A DNA stretch of 41,705 nucleotides from Candidatus Aminicenantes bacterium (GTDB lineage Bacteria > Acidobacteriota > Aminicenantia > Aminicenantales > UBA4085). Shown here one piece after another: positions 18,478-27,100 of this stretch (position 1 is the stretch's first letter; each line of letters opens with the position of its first letter). The notes beneath the pieces are model-generated. The model saw nothing but the letters and a program-made list of their open reading frames with translations, had not been told where the DNA came from and ran no database searches. Where the stretch lies: contig JAPKZJ010000034.1 in assembly GCA_026393855.1 (NCBI GenBank), forward strand, positions 1 through 41,705, in the 5' to 3' direction. A program made the translations under genes and the position numbers.

Positions 18478-18923
18478 AGGTCGTCGCCGTCAACAAGAAG
18501 GCCTATTTCAATTATGAGATCCTGGAGACCATCGAAGCCGGGATCGCCCTGCTGGGCAGCGAAGTCAAATCGATCCGCGAGGGCCGGGTCGTCCTGAAGG
18601 ACAGCTTTGCCGACATCAAGGGTTCGGAGATCGTCCTCTTCCAGCTCCATATCAGCCCCTACGAAGCGGCCAACATCTTCAACCACGAGCCGCTCCGGGT
18701 CCGCAAGCTCCTGCTCCACCGCCGCGAGATCCGGCGGTTAACCGGGAAGATCAAAGAAAAGGGATTGACCCTCATCCCGACCAAGATCCTGTTCAACGAG
18801 AAGGGACTGATTAAGATCGAGCTGGGGCTGGCCAAGGGCAAGAAGCTTTACGAAAAGAAGGACGCCATCAAGGATCGCGACCGAGCCCGCGAAGCCCGGT
18901 CCGCCTTAAAACACGGTCGGTGA
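18474..18923 (+). CDS. smpB: SsrA-binding protein SmpB
   Basis: A 149-residue tmRNA partner for rescue of stalled ribosomes. The start VVAVNKKAYFNYEILETIEAG, the GSEVKSIREG block, and the basic C-terminal tail GKKLYEKKDAIKDRDRAREA are those of SmpB. Translation is coupled to the CNNM/CBS gene by ATGA. Its last 18 bases overlap the 3' end of pdxA on the other strand. No tmRNA gene is visible in the window. Confidence 0.97.
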   Translation: MKVVAVNKKAYFNYEILETIEAGIALLGSEVKSIREGRVVLKDSFADIKGSEIVLFQLHISPYEAANIFNHEPLRVRKLLLHRREIRRLTGKIKEKGLTLIPTKILFNEKGLIKIELGLAKGKKLYEKKDAIKDRDRAREARSALKHGR

Positions 18924-19886
18924 CAGCTCGACCGCCAACCGCACTGCCTCGGCCATGCTCTGGGGATTGGCCAGGTTTTTCCCCGCGATATCGAAGGCCG
19001 TGCCGTGGTCCGGCGACGTGCGCAGGAACGGCAGGCCCAGCGTGGCGTTGACCCCCGTGTCGAAGGCTTCCAGCTTGAACGGGATCAGGCCCTGGTCATG
19101 GTACAAGGCGATGACGATCCGCCGGGGCCGGCCGTAGGCCATTCTAAAGACGACGTCGGGGGGGTGGGGACCGGAGATGTCCGCCCCGGCGGCCCGGGCT
19201 TCCTCTACGGCGGGGGCGATCGTCTCGATCTCTTCCCGTCCCATAAGGCCGTTCTCGCCGGCGTGCGGATTGAGGCCCGCGACCAGGTAATGATGCCGGC
19301 CGGGGCTGGCCTTCTCGACCCCCTGCCGAAGCGTGACGATGAAACGGACGAGAGCGTCTTTCTCCAAACGGCGCAGGGCGTCCTTGAGAGGCAGGTGGTG
19401 GGAGAACAGGGCCACGACGAGCTTCTCCGACCAGAAGGACATGATCGCGTTCGGATAGATCGTCTCCAGAAACTCGGTGTGGCCATGATAGGGGATTCCG
19501 CCCAGGCTCCAGGACAGCTTGGAGATCGGTGCCGTGACCACGGCCTGAATCCGGCCGGCCCGGGCCGCTTCGACGGCCGCTTGGAAAAAGGCGAAGGAGG
19601 CGCGCCCGTTCTCGGCCGCGGCCACGCCCCGCCCCTCGGGCAGCGGTCCGGCCGGGATTTCGAGCAGCGAAAATCTCGGCCCCGCATCGCCGGCGCCGGG
19701 GTCAAAGGGCACGGCGGCCAGGCTCACGCCGAGCGCCCGCTCCTCCCGCCGCAAGAGCGCGGCGGTCCCGAAAAGGACGTAGCGGGCAGGGGGGAGCTCC
19801 GGCCACCGCAGGAGCGCCTTGACGACGATCTCCGGGCCGATGCCCCCGGGATCGCCCAAGGTGATGCCGACCAGCGGCAGGCTCAT
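18906..19886 (-). CDS. pdxA: 4-hydroxythreonine-4-phosphate dehydrogenase (PdxA)
   Basis: A 326-residue metal- and NAD-dependent dehydrogenase of pyridoxal-phosphate synthesis (DXP-dependent route). ITLGDPGGIGPEI lies at the N-terminus. TAPISKLSWSLGG then GHTEFLE (metal-binding His136), and ALYHDQGLIPFKL plus NATLGLPFLRTSPDHGTA are family signatures. Related PdxA2-type enzymes act on other 4-phosphohydroxy substrates, so vitamin B6 synthesis is likely but not certain. It overlaps the upstream Hfq-like gene by ATGA and converges with smpB. Confidence 0.94.
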   Translation of the reverse strand: MSLPLVGITLGDPGGIGPEIVVKALLRWPELPPARYVLFGTAALLRREERALGVSLAAVPFDPGAGDAGPRFSLLEIPAGPLPEGRGVAAAENGRASFAFFQAAVEAARAGRIQAVVTAPISKLSWSLGGIPYHGHTEFLETIYPNAIMSFWSEKLVVALFSHHLPLKDALRRLEKDALVRFIVTLRQGVEKASPGRHHYLVAGLNPHAGENGLMGREEIETIAPAVEEARAAGADISGPHPPDVVFRMAYGRPRRIVIALYHDQGLIPFKLEAFDTGVNATLGLPFLRTSPDHGTAFDIAGKNLANPQSMAEAVRLAVELSPTVF

Positions 19887-20311
19887 CGCCGATCGTCCGG
19901 CTCGCCCTCGCCGCCTTCCTTGCCCTCATCGAGCTTATAGAGATACTTAATCGAGTTTTTATAGACCAGCAGATTAGGGGCGCCCTCGCGGTTGAGCTTG
20001 ATGCACGACCGGTCATACCACTCGATGTAGCCCTCGATCATCTCGCCGTCGGAGAAGACTACCGCCATCGGGGTCTTCTTGCTCATCTGCTTGAGGTAGT
20101 AATAGCTTTCGGCCGACGTATCGGTGGGCGGGTGCATCTTCTTCTGAAGATGAGGACCGCCCTGGGGATGCTGGCCCGGCCCATGACCGCCGCGCGTTTC
20201 ATGGGCGGGAGGAACCGGATGGGAGGGCTGGGGCTTGGGCGAAGGGACCTCGGCGCTCTTCATCTTTTCCTTTATTTCGGAGAGATTAGGCCGGATCAGG
20301 CGTCTGTTCAT
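19883..20311 (-). CDS. Hfq-like (Sm-fold) protein with N-terminal extension
   Basis: A 142-residue protein. Residues 67-126 look like an Hfq core: an N-terminal helix (AESYYYLKQMSKKTP), Sm1 strands with VFSDGEMIEGYIEWYD (85-100), and the Sm2-like LLVYKNSIKYLY (114-125), where Hfq has YKHAI. Before it lies a Pro/His/Gly-rich, probably disordered stretch of about 65 residues; after it an acidic Gly/Glu tail. Hfq binds small RNAs and mRNAs as a hexamer. The extension and the YKNS variant make the exact RNA-binding behaviour uncertain. The ATG at 20311 has GGGAG seven bases upstream; a longer frame exists but would cross the promoter at 20358-20386. It is coupled to pdxA by ATGA. Confidence 0.75.
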   Translation of the reverse strand: MNRRLIRPNLSEIKEKMKSAEVPSPKPQPSHPVPPAHETRGGHGPGQHPQGGPHLQKKMHPPTDTSAESYYYLKQMSKKTPMAVVFSDGEMIEGYIEWYDRSCIKLNREGAPNLLVYKNSIKYLYKLDEGKEGGEGEPDDRR

Positions 20312-20357
20312 TGGATGACTCCCACTGCGGATTAGGGGCAAGCCCTTGTTACTCACC

Positions 20358-20386
20358 ATGATACCACCCGGGAAGGGGACAATCAA
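20358..20386 (-). promoter_or_regulatory. Promoter of the hfq-like/pdxA unit
   Basis: On the minus strand TTGATT (20386-20381), a 17-base spacer and TATCAT (20363-20358). The start would fall near 20351, leaving a leader of about 40 bases with the GGGAG ribosome-binding site. Confidence 0.65.
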
Positions 20387-20406
20387 CTCAGATGGGGACC
20401 GCGGCC

Positions 20407-21072
20407 TCAGCGGGCCTGAATCAGGGGCTTGAGAGCGCGGTACCAATTCGCCGCCAGCTCCTTATATCCCTCCCGCGACGGATGGACGCCGGGCAGGAGG
20501 TCCGAGCGGCCGAGAAAAAGGGCGTGATTGTCGACGAAGAGGATCCGCGCCTCGAGCGCCATGGCCCGGACGGCCGGGTTGATTTCCTCCGTCACCCGTC
20601 GCCGCGAATCCAGGTCGAAGGGGTAGGCTGGGCCTTCGGGGATCGGCGGAATGGCGGCCAGCAGGATGCGCGAGGGGTTGCCGTCGCGGTTGCGAAACGT
20701 CCCCAGGATGGCCAAAATCTCGCCCATATTGGCCGTGAATCGCTCCGTCGAAGTGTGATCCAGATCCGTCCGGACGTCGTTTGTGCCGAGCTGCAGGAGG
20801 ACAAAATCGGGCTTCAGCTTGAGGAGCTCCTCGCGATTGTGGCCCAGGTAGCTCAGATATTCGCCGGAGCGGTTGCCGCTGCGGCCCCGGTTTAAAACCC
20901 GGGCCCGGATGCCGTCGGCGGCCAGAAGCTTTTGAAGATAATGGGGGTAGCCGCCGGCCGTGATGCTGTCTCCGGCGCAGAGGATGATGACGCCGCGGGG
21001 CGGCGCGATGCAAACCGAGACGAAAAATGGCAAGAGGAGGAGGACGGAAACCCGGCCGATCTGGATCTGCAC
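20407..21072 (-). CDS. SGNH/GDSL-family hydrolase, probably exported
   Basis: A 221-residue protein with an N-terminal hydrophobic signal (VSVLLLLPFFVSVCIA) and an SGNH hydrolase fold: block I GDSIT with Ser36, block II Gly in NRGRSGN, block III GTND (96-99) with Asn98, and block V GVHPSREGY with His197. Such enzymes are esterases, lipases or acyl-carbohydrate deacylases; the substrate is unknown. The aspartate normally three residues before the catalytic histidine is Pro194 here, so the usual triad would be a Ser-His dyad. The start is GTG at 21072, six bases after a -10-like box, so the mRNA may be leaderless. It is oriented away from the metal-efflux operon and may be unrelated to it. Confidence 0.85.
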   Translation of the reverse strand: MQIQIGRVSVLLLLPFFVSVCIAPPRGVIILCAGDSITAGGYPHYLQKLLAADGIRARVLNRGRSGNRSGEYLSYLGHNREELLKLKPDFVLLQLGTNDVRTDLDHTSTERFTANMGEILAILGTFRNRDGNPSRILLAAIPPIPEGPAYPFDLDSRRRVTEEINPAVRAMALEARILFVDNHALFLGRSDLLPGVHPSREGYKELAANWYRALKPLIQAR

Positions 21073-21078
21073 GGAGTC

Positions 21079-21108
21079 ATTTTAATCCCGCTTCGACGCC
21101 CCCGGCAA
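21079..21108 (-). promoter_or_regulatory. Possible leaderless promoter of the SGNH hydrolase
   Basis: On the minus strand TTGCCG (21108-21103), an 18-base spacer and TAAAAT (21084-21079). The GTG start codon begins seven bases after the -10 box, where transcription would start. No Shine-Dalgarno sequence is visible. Confidence 0.5.
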
Positions 21109-21116
21109 GCCCTCGA

Positions 21117-21145
21117 TTGACAGGCGGGGGCTTGGGGACTACCAT
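21117..21145 (+). promoter_or_regulatory. Leaderless promoter of the metal-efflux locus
   Basis: A perfect -35 TTGACA (21117-21122), 17 bases, then TACCAT (21140-21145). The ATG of the Cys-rich protein follows after six bases, so the first transcribed base should be at or next to the start codon. There is no ribosome-binding site in this gap. Confidence 0.7.
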
Positions 21146-21151
21146 ATCCGC

Positions 21152-21610
21152 ATGTCCACAGCAGCCCGAAGCCGCGGATCGCGGACGGCCTTTTGCGTTC
21201 TGGCCGTCATACTGCACGTGGCGTTCGCCGTCTTGGCGGCCTTGCCCCAGGTCGTCTTCTGCCACCGCGCGGGCGGGAGTGTCGCCGTCGAATTCGCCGG
21301 CCCCTCCGGCGTCTGTATGTGCGAGGAATGCGAACACTGCCTGGAACGCCTGGCGGAAACCCGGGCCGGCACCCGGCCTCGCGGCGCCTCCTTGGAAGCC
21401 TGCCACTGCCGCCATGATTTGATTCTTCTCGAGGCGGCCCGGTCCTGCTTCCTGCGCGACAAAGCCAAGGCGGGCATCGCGTCCGACTTCGTCTCCGCCG
21501 CTTCGCCGGCCATCCTGCCCGATCTCCTCCAAGCCGGGCTCGCACCCGCTTCTCCCGCCTCTCTTTCCCCGCCCGCATTCCCGGGCGGATACGCCCTTCT
21601 CCGCTGCTGA
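21152..21610 (+). CDS. Small exported Cys-rich protein of the metal-efflux locus
   Basis: A 152-residue protein that I do not recognise as a characterised family. Residues 13-36 are a hydrophobic export signal or membrane anchor. Then come FCHRAGGSVAVEFAG, a dense cluster CMCEECEHC (Cys55, 57, 60, 63), a second pair CHCRHD (Cys84, Cys86 with His85 and His88), and a Pro/Ala-rich tail ending in Cys152. Ten cysteines in all suggest soft-metal binding or disulfides. It is the first gene downstream of the promoter, 95 bases before the CusC-like gene, so a periplasmic metal-binding or sensing role in the efflux system is a reasonable inference. A GGAGACG/CGTCTCC hairpin lies at 21648-21665 in the following gap. 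Confidence 0.7.
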   Translation: MSTAARSRGSRTAFCVLAVILHVAFAVLAALPQVVFCHRAGGSVAVEFAGPSGVCMCEECEHCLERLAETRAGTRPRGASLEACHCRHDLILLEAARSCFLRDKAKAGIASDFVSAASPAILPDLLQAGLAPASPASLSPPAFPGGYALLRC

Positions 21611-21705
21611 CCATCCTCTCCGGCTTCGCGGGCCCCCCGCGCCGTCCGGAGACGCCTCCGTCTCCATCCCCGTCGTCGTTCCCGAACGCCCATCGGAGAC
21701 AGCCC

Positions 21706-22974
21706 ATGATCATGCCGAAAAAAACCCGGCTCCGCCGCCATGCCGCGGCCATCTGGCCGGCCCTTATCCTCGTCTTTGCCCCGGCTTTCGCCGCCCAGGG
21801 GACTCAAAACCCGCCGCCCGGCCTTTCCCTGGCCCAAGCCGTCGAGACGGCCCTGGCCCGCCACCCGGACGTGCTGATGGCCCAGCAGGCGGCCAAAGCC
21901 GCCGCCGGCCGACGGCTTCAGGCCGAGGCCCGGCCGGATCCTTCCCTTTCGCTGGATACGCTCGGGATTCCCTGGACGCTTAAATCGGGCGACAGCACAC
22001 CCGAGTATTCCCTCGGCTTGGAGCAAACCATTGAGTTCCCCGGCCGCCGCGCCGCCCGGGTCGAAATAGCCAAGCTGGACGAGGAGTCGGCAGGCTTGGA
22101 GATCGAGCGCATCCGACTGCTCATCGCCGCCCGGGTCCGGAAAGCCTACAGCCGGGCGGTCTTGGCGGAGCGGACGCTGGCGGCCACCGAGCCCCTCGGC
22201 GGGCTCCTCGATCGGTTCCTGGAAGCCATGACCATAAGATTCCAGAGCGGCGACGCGGCCTACGGCGACATCTTGCGGGCCAGGGTCGAGAAGGCCCGGC
22301 TCCAGAATCGTCTGATCGAGGCCCGGCGTGAACAGGCCGCGGCCCGCGGCGAGCTGCTCCTTCTTATAGGGCTGTCTCCGGACGAGCCGATCCGGTTGAC
22401 CGACGACGCGGGCTACAAGCCGTTCGGACCGACTCTGGCCCAAGTCCTCGAGGCAGCCCGGGCCGGCCGGCCGTCGCTGCGCCTGGCGCGCTTGCGGGCG
22501 AGCCGGGCGGAGGCGGAAACGCGCCTGGCCGCTTTGGCCGGGAAGCCCGACTTCTCGGCCGGGCTGTTCGTGCCCAGCAAAAGCGTGCGCGGCTGGGGCG
22601 TTTCCTTCGGGCTGAGCCTGCCGCTGTCCCGCCGCCGGACCGAAGGCATCCGGGCGGAAGCCTCAGCCGCCCGCGAGACAAGCCTGATCGGTTCTGCCGC
22701 CCTGGACCGCCGCCTGACCGTCCTTATCGGCACCGCCTACGCCGACATGCGTTCGGCCGAGGAGCAGGTTAAAGTTTTCGAGCAGAAGCTCCTGAGCGAA
22801 ATCGAGGCCGAGATCGGCAACGGCCTGGAGCAGTATCGGCTCGGCCGGATCGAGTCCTACGCCCTGCTCGACCTCTACCGGGCGCTTTCCGAGGCCCGGC
22901 TCGAGCACCTGCATTCCCTCTATCTATACGCCGCCTCGCTGGCCGATCTGGAAGCCGCGGGCGAAGATTATTGA
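21706..22974 (+). CDS. CusC/CzcC-like outer-membrane efflux protein (TolC family)
   Basis: A 422-residue outer-membrane channel subunit. An N-terminal signal peptide (IWPALILVFAPAFAAQ) is followed by two OEP repeats of long alpha-helices; LSLAQAVETALARHPDV opens the first repeat, and LGRIESYALLDLYRAL lies in the last. It is at the short end of the family (CusC about 460). GGAG lies seven bases before the ATG at 21706; a second ATG two codons later is possible. It stands directly before the adaptor and the HME-RND pump, so it should form the exit duct for metal ions. No N-terminal lipobox is seen, unlike CusC. Confidence 0.88.
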   Translation: MIMPKKTRLRRHAAAIWPALILVFAPAFAAQGTQNPPPGLSLAQAVETALARHPDVLMAQQAAKAAAGRRLQAEARPDPSLSLDTLGIPWTLKSGDSTPEYSLGLEQTIEFPGRRAARVEIAKLDEESAGLEIERIRLLIAARVRKAYSRAVLAERTLAATEPLGGLLDRFLEAMTIRFQSGDAAYGDILRARVEKARLQNRLIEARREQAAARGELLLLIGLSPDEPIRLTDDAGYKPFGPTLAQVLEAARAGRPSLRLARLRASRAEAETRLAALAGKPDFSAGLFVPSKSVRGWGVSFGLSLPLSRRRTEGIRAEASAARETSLIGSAALDRRLTVLIGTAYADMRSAEEQVKVFEQKLLSEIEAEIGNGLEQYRLGRIESYALLDLYRALSEARLEHLHSLYLYAASLADLEAAGEDY

Positions 22975-22988
22975 AACGGAGAATAACC

Positions 22989-24101
22989 ATGACCAAATCG
23001 AAATGCCTGATAGCCTTGATGATCATCCTGACAGCCGGCCTGGCGGCCGCTTGCCGGAACGCGGAGACGGACGGAACGGCCGCGGCTGCGCCCGAAGGCG
23101 AGACCCGCGCTCCGGCCGGAACGGTGACGCTGTCGGCCCAGGCCGCGGCCGACGGCGGGATCGTCGTGGTCGAAGCCAAAATGACCGCCCTGGCCGAGCG
23201 GATCGCCGCCCCGGGCGAGCTCGAATTCAACGCTCGGCGCCTGGCCGAGGTCTCGACCCGCGCCGACGGCCGGATCGAGCGGGCGCTCGTCGTGGCCGGC
23301 GACCGGGTCGCGGCCGGACAGGTTCTGGCCGAGATCTACAGCCGGGAATACCTGGCGTCCCAAGCCGAAGTCCTACAGGCGGCCGCCCGGGTCTCGCGCC
23401 TCGGAGGCGATCCCGAGGAGGCGGCGGCCAAGGCGTTCCTTGAAGCGGCCCGCCGCAAGCTCATTCCCCTCGGGCTGGAAGAGAAAGACGTCGACGCCCT
23501 GATCACGACGGGGACAGTTCGTCCGTTTCTCGCCGTCCGGGCGCCTTTCGCCGGGACGGTCATCGAAGCCGCGAGCCTGGCCGGCGCCCATGTCCAAGCC
23601 GGCGCTCCCTTATTTAAGTTGGCCGATCTGGCCGGCCTGTGGGCCTGCGTGCACATCTTCGAGAAGGACTTGGCCGCGGCCAAAGCCGGGACGGACGCGG
23701 TCCTTCGCACCCAAGCCTACCCGGGGCGGGAGTTCCGGGGCCGTCTGGTTCTCGTCGGAGCCGTCATGGACGATAAAACCCGGACCATCGAGGGCCGGAT
23801 CGAGGTCCCCAACGGGGACGGGAGCCTGCGGGTCGGGATGTATGTCGAGGCCGCAATCGCCTCGGGCGCCGAACGGACGGCCCTGCTCGTGCCCCTGGCG
23901 GCACTGCAGGAATTCCAATCGCGGCCCGTCGTCTTCGTCAAGACCGGACCGACCTCCTACGCCCTGCGGGCGGTCGAAGTCGGAGCCCGGACGGCGGCTG
24001 TGGCCGAAATCACCAAGGGGCTCGCGGCCGGCGAGCTGGTCGTCTCGGCCGGGAGCTTCCTGATCAAGTCCGAGCTCCTGAAGTCCAGCCTGGGGGAATG
24101 A
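22989..24101 (+). CDS. CusB/CzcB-like periplasmic adaptor lipoprotein
   Basis: A 370-residue membrane-fusion protein. The signal ends in a lipobox LAAAC with Cys22, so it should be lipid-anchored. The barrel-sandwich (lipoyl) half-motifs are STRADGRIERALVVAGDRV and RAPFAGTVIEAASLAGAHV, joined by a short helical hairpin. The beta-barrel and C-terminal membrane-proximal domains follow (DDKTRTIEGRIEVPN, then LRVGMYVEA). These match HlyD_D23/CusB-type adaptors. The ATG at 22989 has GGAG seven bases upstream, fourteen bases after the channel gene. Methionines used by E. coli CusB for Cu/Ag binding are not evident, so the metal cannot be read from this subunit. Confidence 0.9.
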   Translation: MTKSKCLIALMIILTAGLAAACRNAETDGTAAAAPEGETRAPAGTVTLSAQAAADGGIVVVEAKMTALAERIAAPGELEFNARRLAEVSTRADGRIERALVVAGDRVAAGQVLAEIYSREYLASQAEVLQAAARVSRLGGDPEEAAAKAFLEAARRKLIPLGLEEKDVDALITTGTVRPFLAVRAPFAGTVIEAASLAGAHVQAGAPLFKLADLAGLWACVHIFEKDLAAAKAGTDAVLRTQAYPGREFRGRLVLVGAVMDDKTRTIEGRIEVPNGDGSLRVGMYVEAAIASGAERTALLVPLAALQEFQSRPVVFVKTGPTSYALRAVEVGARTAAVAEITKGLAAGELVVSAGSFLIKSELLKSSLGE

Positions 24102-24102
24102 C

Positions 24103-27100
24103 ATGGGGGTCATCGACAGGCTGATCGATCGTTCGCTCCGCAACCGTTTGCTCGTCCTCGTCGGCGTCGGCCTGCTGGTCGGGTTCGGCGTCTGGTCGTT
24201 TCTCAAAATCCCCATCGACGCCTTTCCAGACGTCACCAACATCCAGGTCGAGGTCCTGTCGACGGTCCCCGGGATGGCCCCGCTGGAGGTCGAAAAATTC
24301 GTCACCTACCCGGTCGAGATCACCCTTCGCGGGCTGCCCCGGCTGGCCCAGCTCCGCTCGGTCTCCAAGTTCGGACTGTCCGTCATCACGGTCGTGTTCG
24401 AAGACGGGGTCGACATCTACTTCGCCCGCCAGCTTGTGCTGGAGCGGCTGATCGAGGCCCGGGAGCGGGTCCCGGCCGGGATCGAGATCGCCATGGGCCC
24501 CGTCTCGACGGCCATGGGCGAGATCTACCAGTACACTCTGGAAGGCCCCGTGCCGGAGGACGAAGCCGGCCGGATCGAGCGGTTGACCGAGCTGCGGACG
24601 GCCCAGGACTGGATTCTGGCACCGCTGCTCAAATCGATCCCCGGAGTCAGCGAGATCAACTCCTTCGGCGGCTACATCCGCCAGTACGAGGTGACCGCCG
24701 ACCCGGCCAAGCTGATAAAGTTCGGCCTGACCCTGACCGACCTGGCCGAAGCCCTGCGCCGCAACAACCTAAACGTGGGCGGGAACATCCTGCAGGGGCC
24801 TTCCCAGCAGGCCTTAGTCCGCGGCATCGGCTTGCTCCAATCGGCGGCCGACATGGAGCGGATCGTCCTCAAGTCCGAGGCCGGAACCCCCGTTTGGCTT
24901 CGCGACGTGGCCACGGCCCAGGCCGGCCAAGCGGTGCGGCAGGGGGCGGCCGTGAAGGACGGCCGGGGCGAGGCGGTCGGCGGAGTGGTCATGATGCTTC
25001 GCGGCGCCAACGGGCGCGAAGTCGTCGAGGCCGTCGAAGCCCGGGTGGCCGAGATCAACGCCGGCACCGTCCTGCCGCCCGGCCTCAAGATCGTTCCCTT
25101 CTACAAGCGCTCGGACATCGTCAAGGCCAGCATCCATACGGTCAGCGAGGCGCTGGTCATCGGATCGCTGTTCGTCGTCCTGGTCCTGTACCTCTTTCTG
25201 CGCAGCTTCCGGGGCGCCTTTATCGTCATCCTGGCCCTGCCGCTGTCGATGCTCTTTACCTTTATCACCATGCGGCTGGCCGGGCTCTCGGCCAACCTGA
25301 TGTCGCTCGGAGGCCTGGCCATATCCATCGGCATGATCATCGACGCGACCATCATCCAGGTGGAGAATGTCCAGCGGCATTTGTCGGAAACCGGGGCCCG
25401 GGCGGCCAAGCTGGCCACCGTCTACCGGGCCGTCCTGGAGGTCCGCAAGCCGAGCATCTTCGGCGAGCTGATCATCGCCCTGACCTTCATCCCGATCATC
25501 GCCCTGCAGGGCATCGAGGGCAAGATGTTCCTGCCGCTGGCCTTTACCCACGTCATCGCCCTGTTCGCCTCGCTGATCCTTTCGCTGCTCGTCATCCCCG
25601 CCTTCTGCCACCTTTTCCTCAAGGCCCAGGGCGAGAAGCGGATCATCCTGGTCGACGCGGCCAAGAAAGTCTATCGGCCCCTCCTCGTCTGGGGGCTGGA
25701 CCATAAGGCCTGGCTGTTCGGCCTGTCGATTCTTCTCCTGGCCGGGACGGCGGCCATCATCCCGCGGCTGGGCACCGAGTTCATGCCGATCATGGACGAG
25801 GGCGCCCTGGACATGGACGTCCAATTCCTGCCGGGCATGTCCCTGGATCAGTCGGTGGCCATGAATCGCAAAGTGGAAGAGAAGCTCAAGGCGTTCCCGG
25901 AGATCGAGACCGTCGTCGGCAAGACCGGTCAGACCGGGATCGCCCTGGAGGCACGCGGGGTCGAGAAGACCGGCTATGTCGGCATCCTCAAGCCGCGCCG
26001 GGAATGGACCTCCGCTCGCAGCCGCGAGGAGCTGACCGAGAAGCTGCGCCAGGCCGTGGGGACCATCCCCGGGATGGCCTTCTCCTTCAGCCAGCCGATC
26101 GCCTGCCGCATCGACGAACTGGTCGCCGGCACCCGGGCCCAGCTGATCATCAAGCTGTTCGGCGAAGACCTCGATATTCTGAAGGCCAAGGCCGACGAGA
26201 TCGCCGGCCTTCTGGGCCGCATCCGGGGGACGGCCGACCTGGTCGTGGAAAGCATCGCCGGCCAGCCCTATCTTTCGATCGTGCCCGACCGCGAGAAGAT
26301 CGCCCGTTATGGGCTCTCGGTCGAGGACCTCCAGACGCTGGTCGAGACCGCGGTCGGAGGCAAGACGGTGACCCGGATGTACGAAGGCGAGCGGGCCGTC
26401 GACGTCCAGCTTCGGTATCCGGAACGGAACCGCAATTCGGCCGCCGCCATCGGGGCGCTGCCGCTTCGCGCCGCCAACGGGGAGATCGTTCCACTGGGCC
26501 AAGTGGCGGAGATCCGCGAGGCCGAAGGGCCCTCCCAGATCAGCCGCGAATCCGGCGAGCGCCGCATCGGCATCGAATGCAACATCGCGGGCCGGGATCT
26601 GGGCGGCTTCGTGGCCGAGGCCCGGCGCCTGATCGGCCGCGGCGTCTCGCTTCCGGCCGGATACCATCTGACCTGGGGCGGCCAGTTCGAGAACCAGCAG
26701 CGGGCCATGCGGCGGCTGGCGGTCATCCTCCCGGCCACCATCGGGCTCATCCTGCTCCTGCTCTTCCTGACCTTCGACTCCCTGCGCCTGGCCATGCTCG
26801 TCCTGTTCAACCTGCCCTTCGCCCTGATCGGCGGCGTCCTGTCCCTCGCCATCTCGGGACTTTACCTCTCGGTCCCCGCCTCGGTCGGCTTCATCGCCCT
26901 CTTCGGCATCGCCGTCCTCAACGGCATCGTCCTCCTGTCTTATGTCAGCCAGCTGCGCGAGGAGGGACTGGCGCCCCGCGAGGCGATCCTGCGCGGATGC
27001 CTCAATCGCCTGCGGCCCGTCCTGATGACGGCGACCATCACGATCTTCAGCCTCGTCCCGCTGCTCTTCGCCAAGGGTCCCGGCTCGGAGGTCCAACGGC

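Noticed and set aside
24814-27096. A minus-strand open frame of 760 codons opposite the HME-RND gene
   Set aside because: Antisense shadow of a gene with an intact RND sequence; the peptide is low-complexity and rich in Asp, Gln and Gly, with no start signals.
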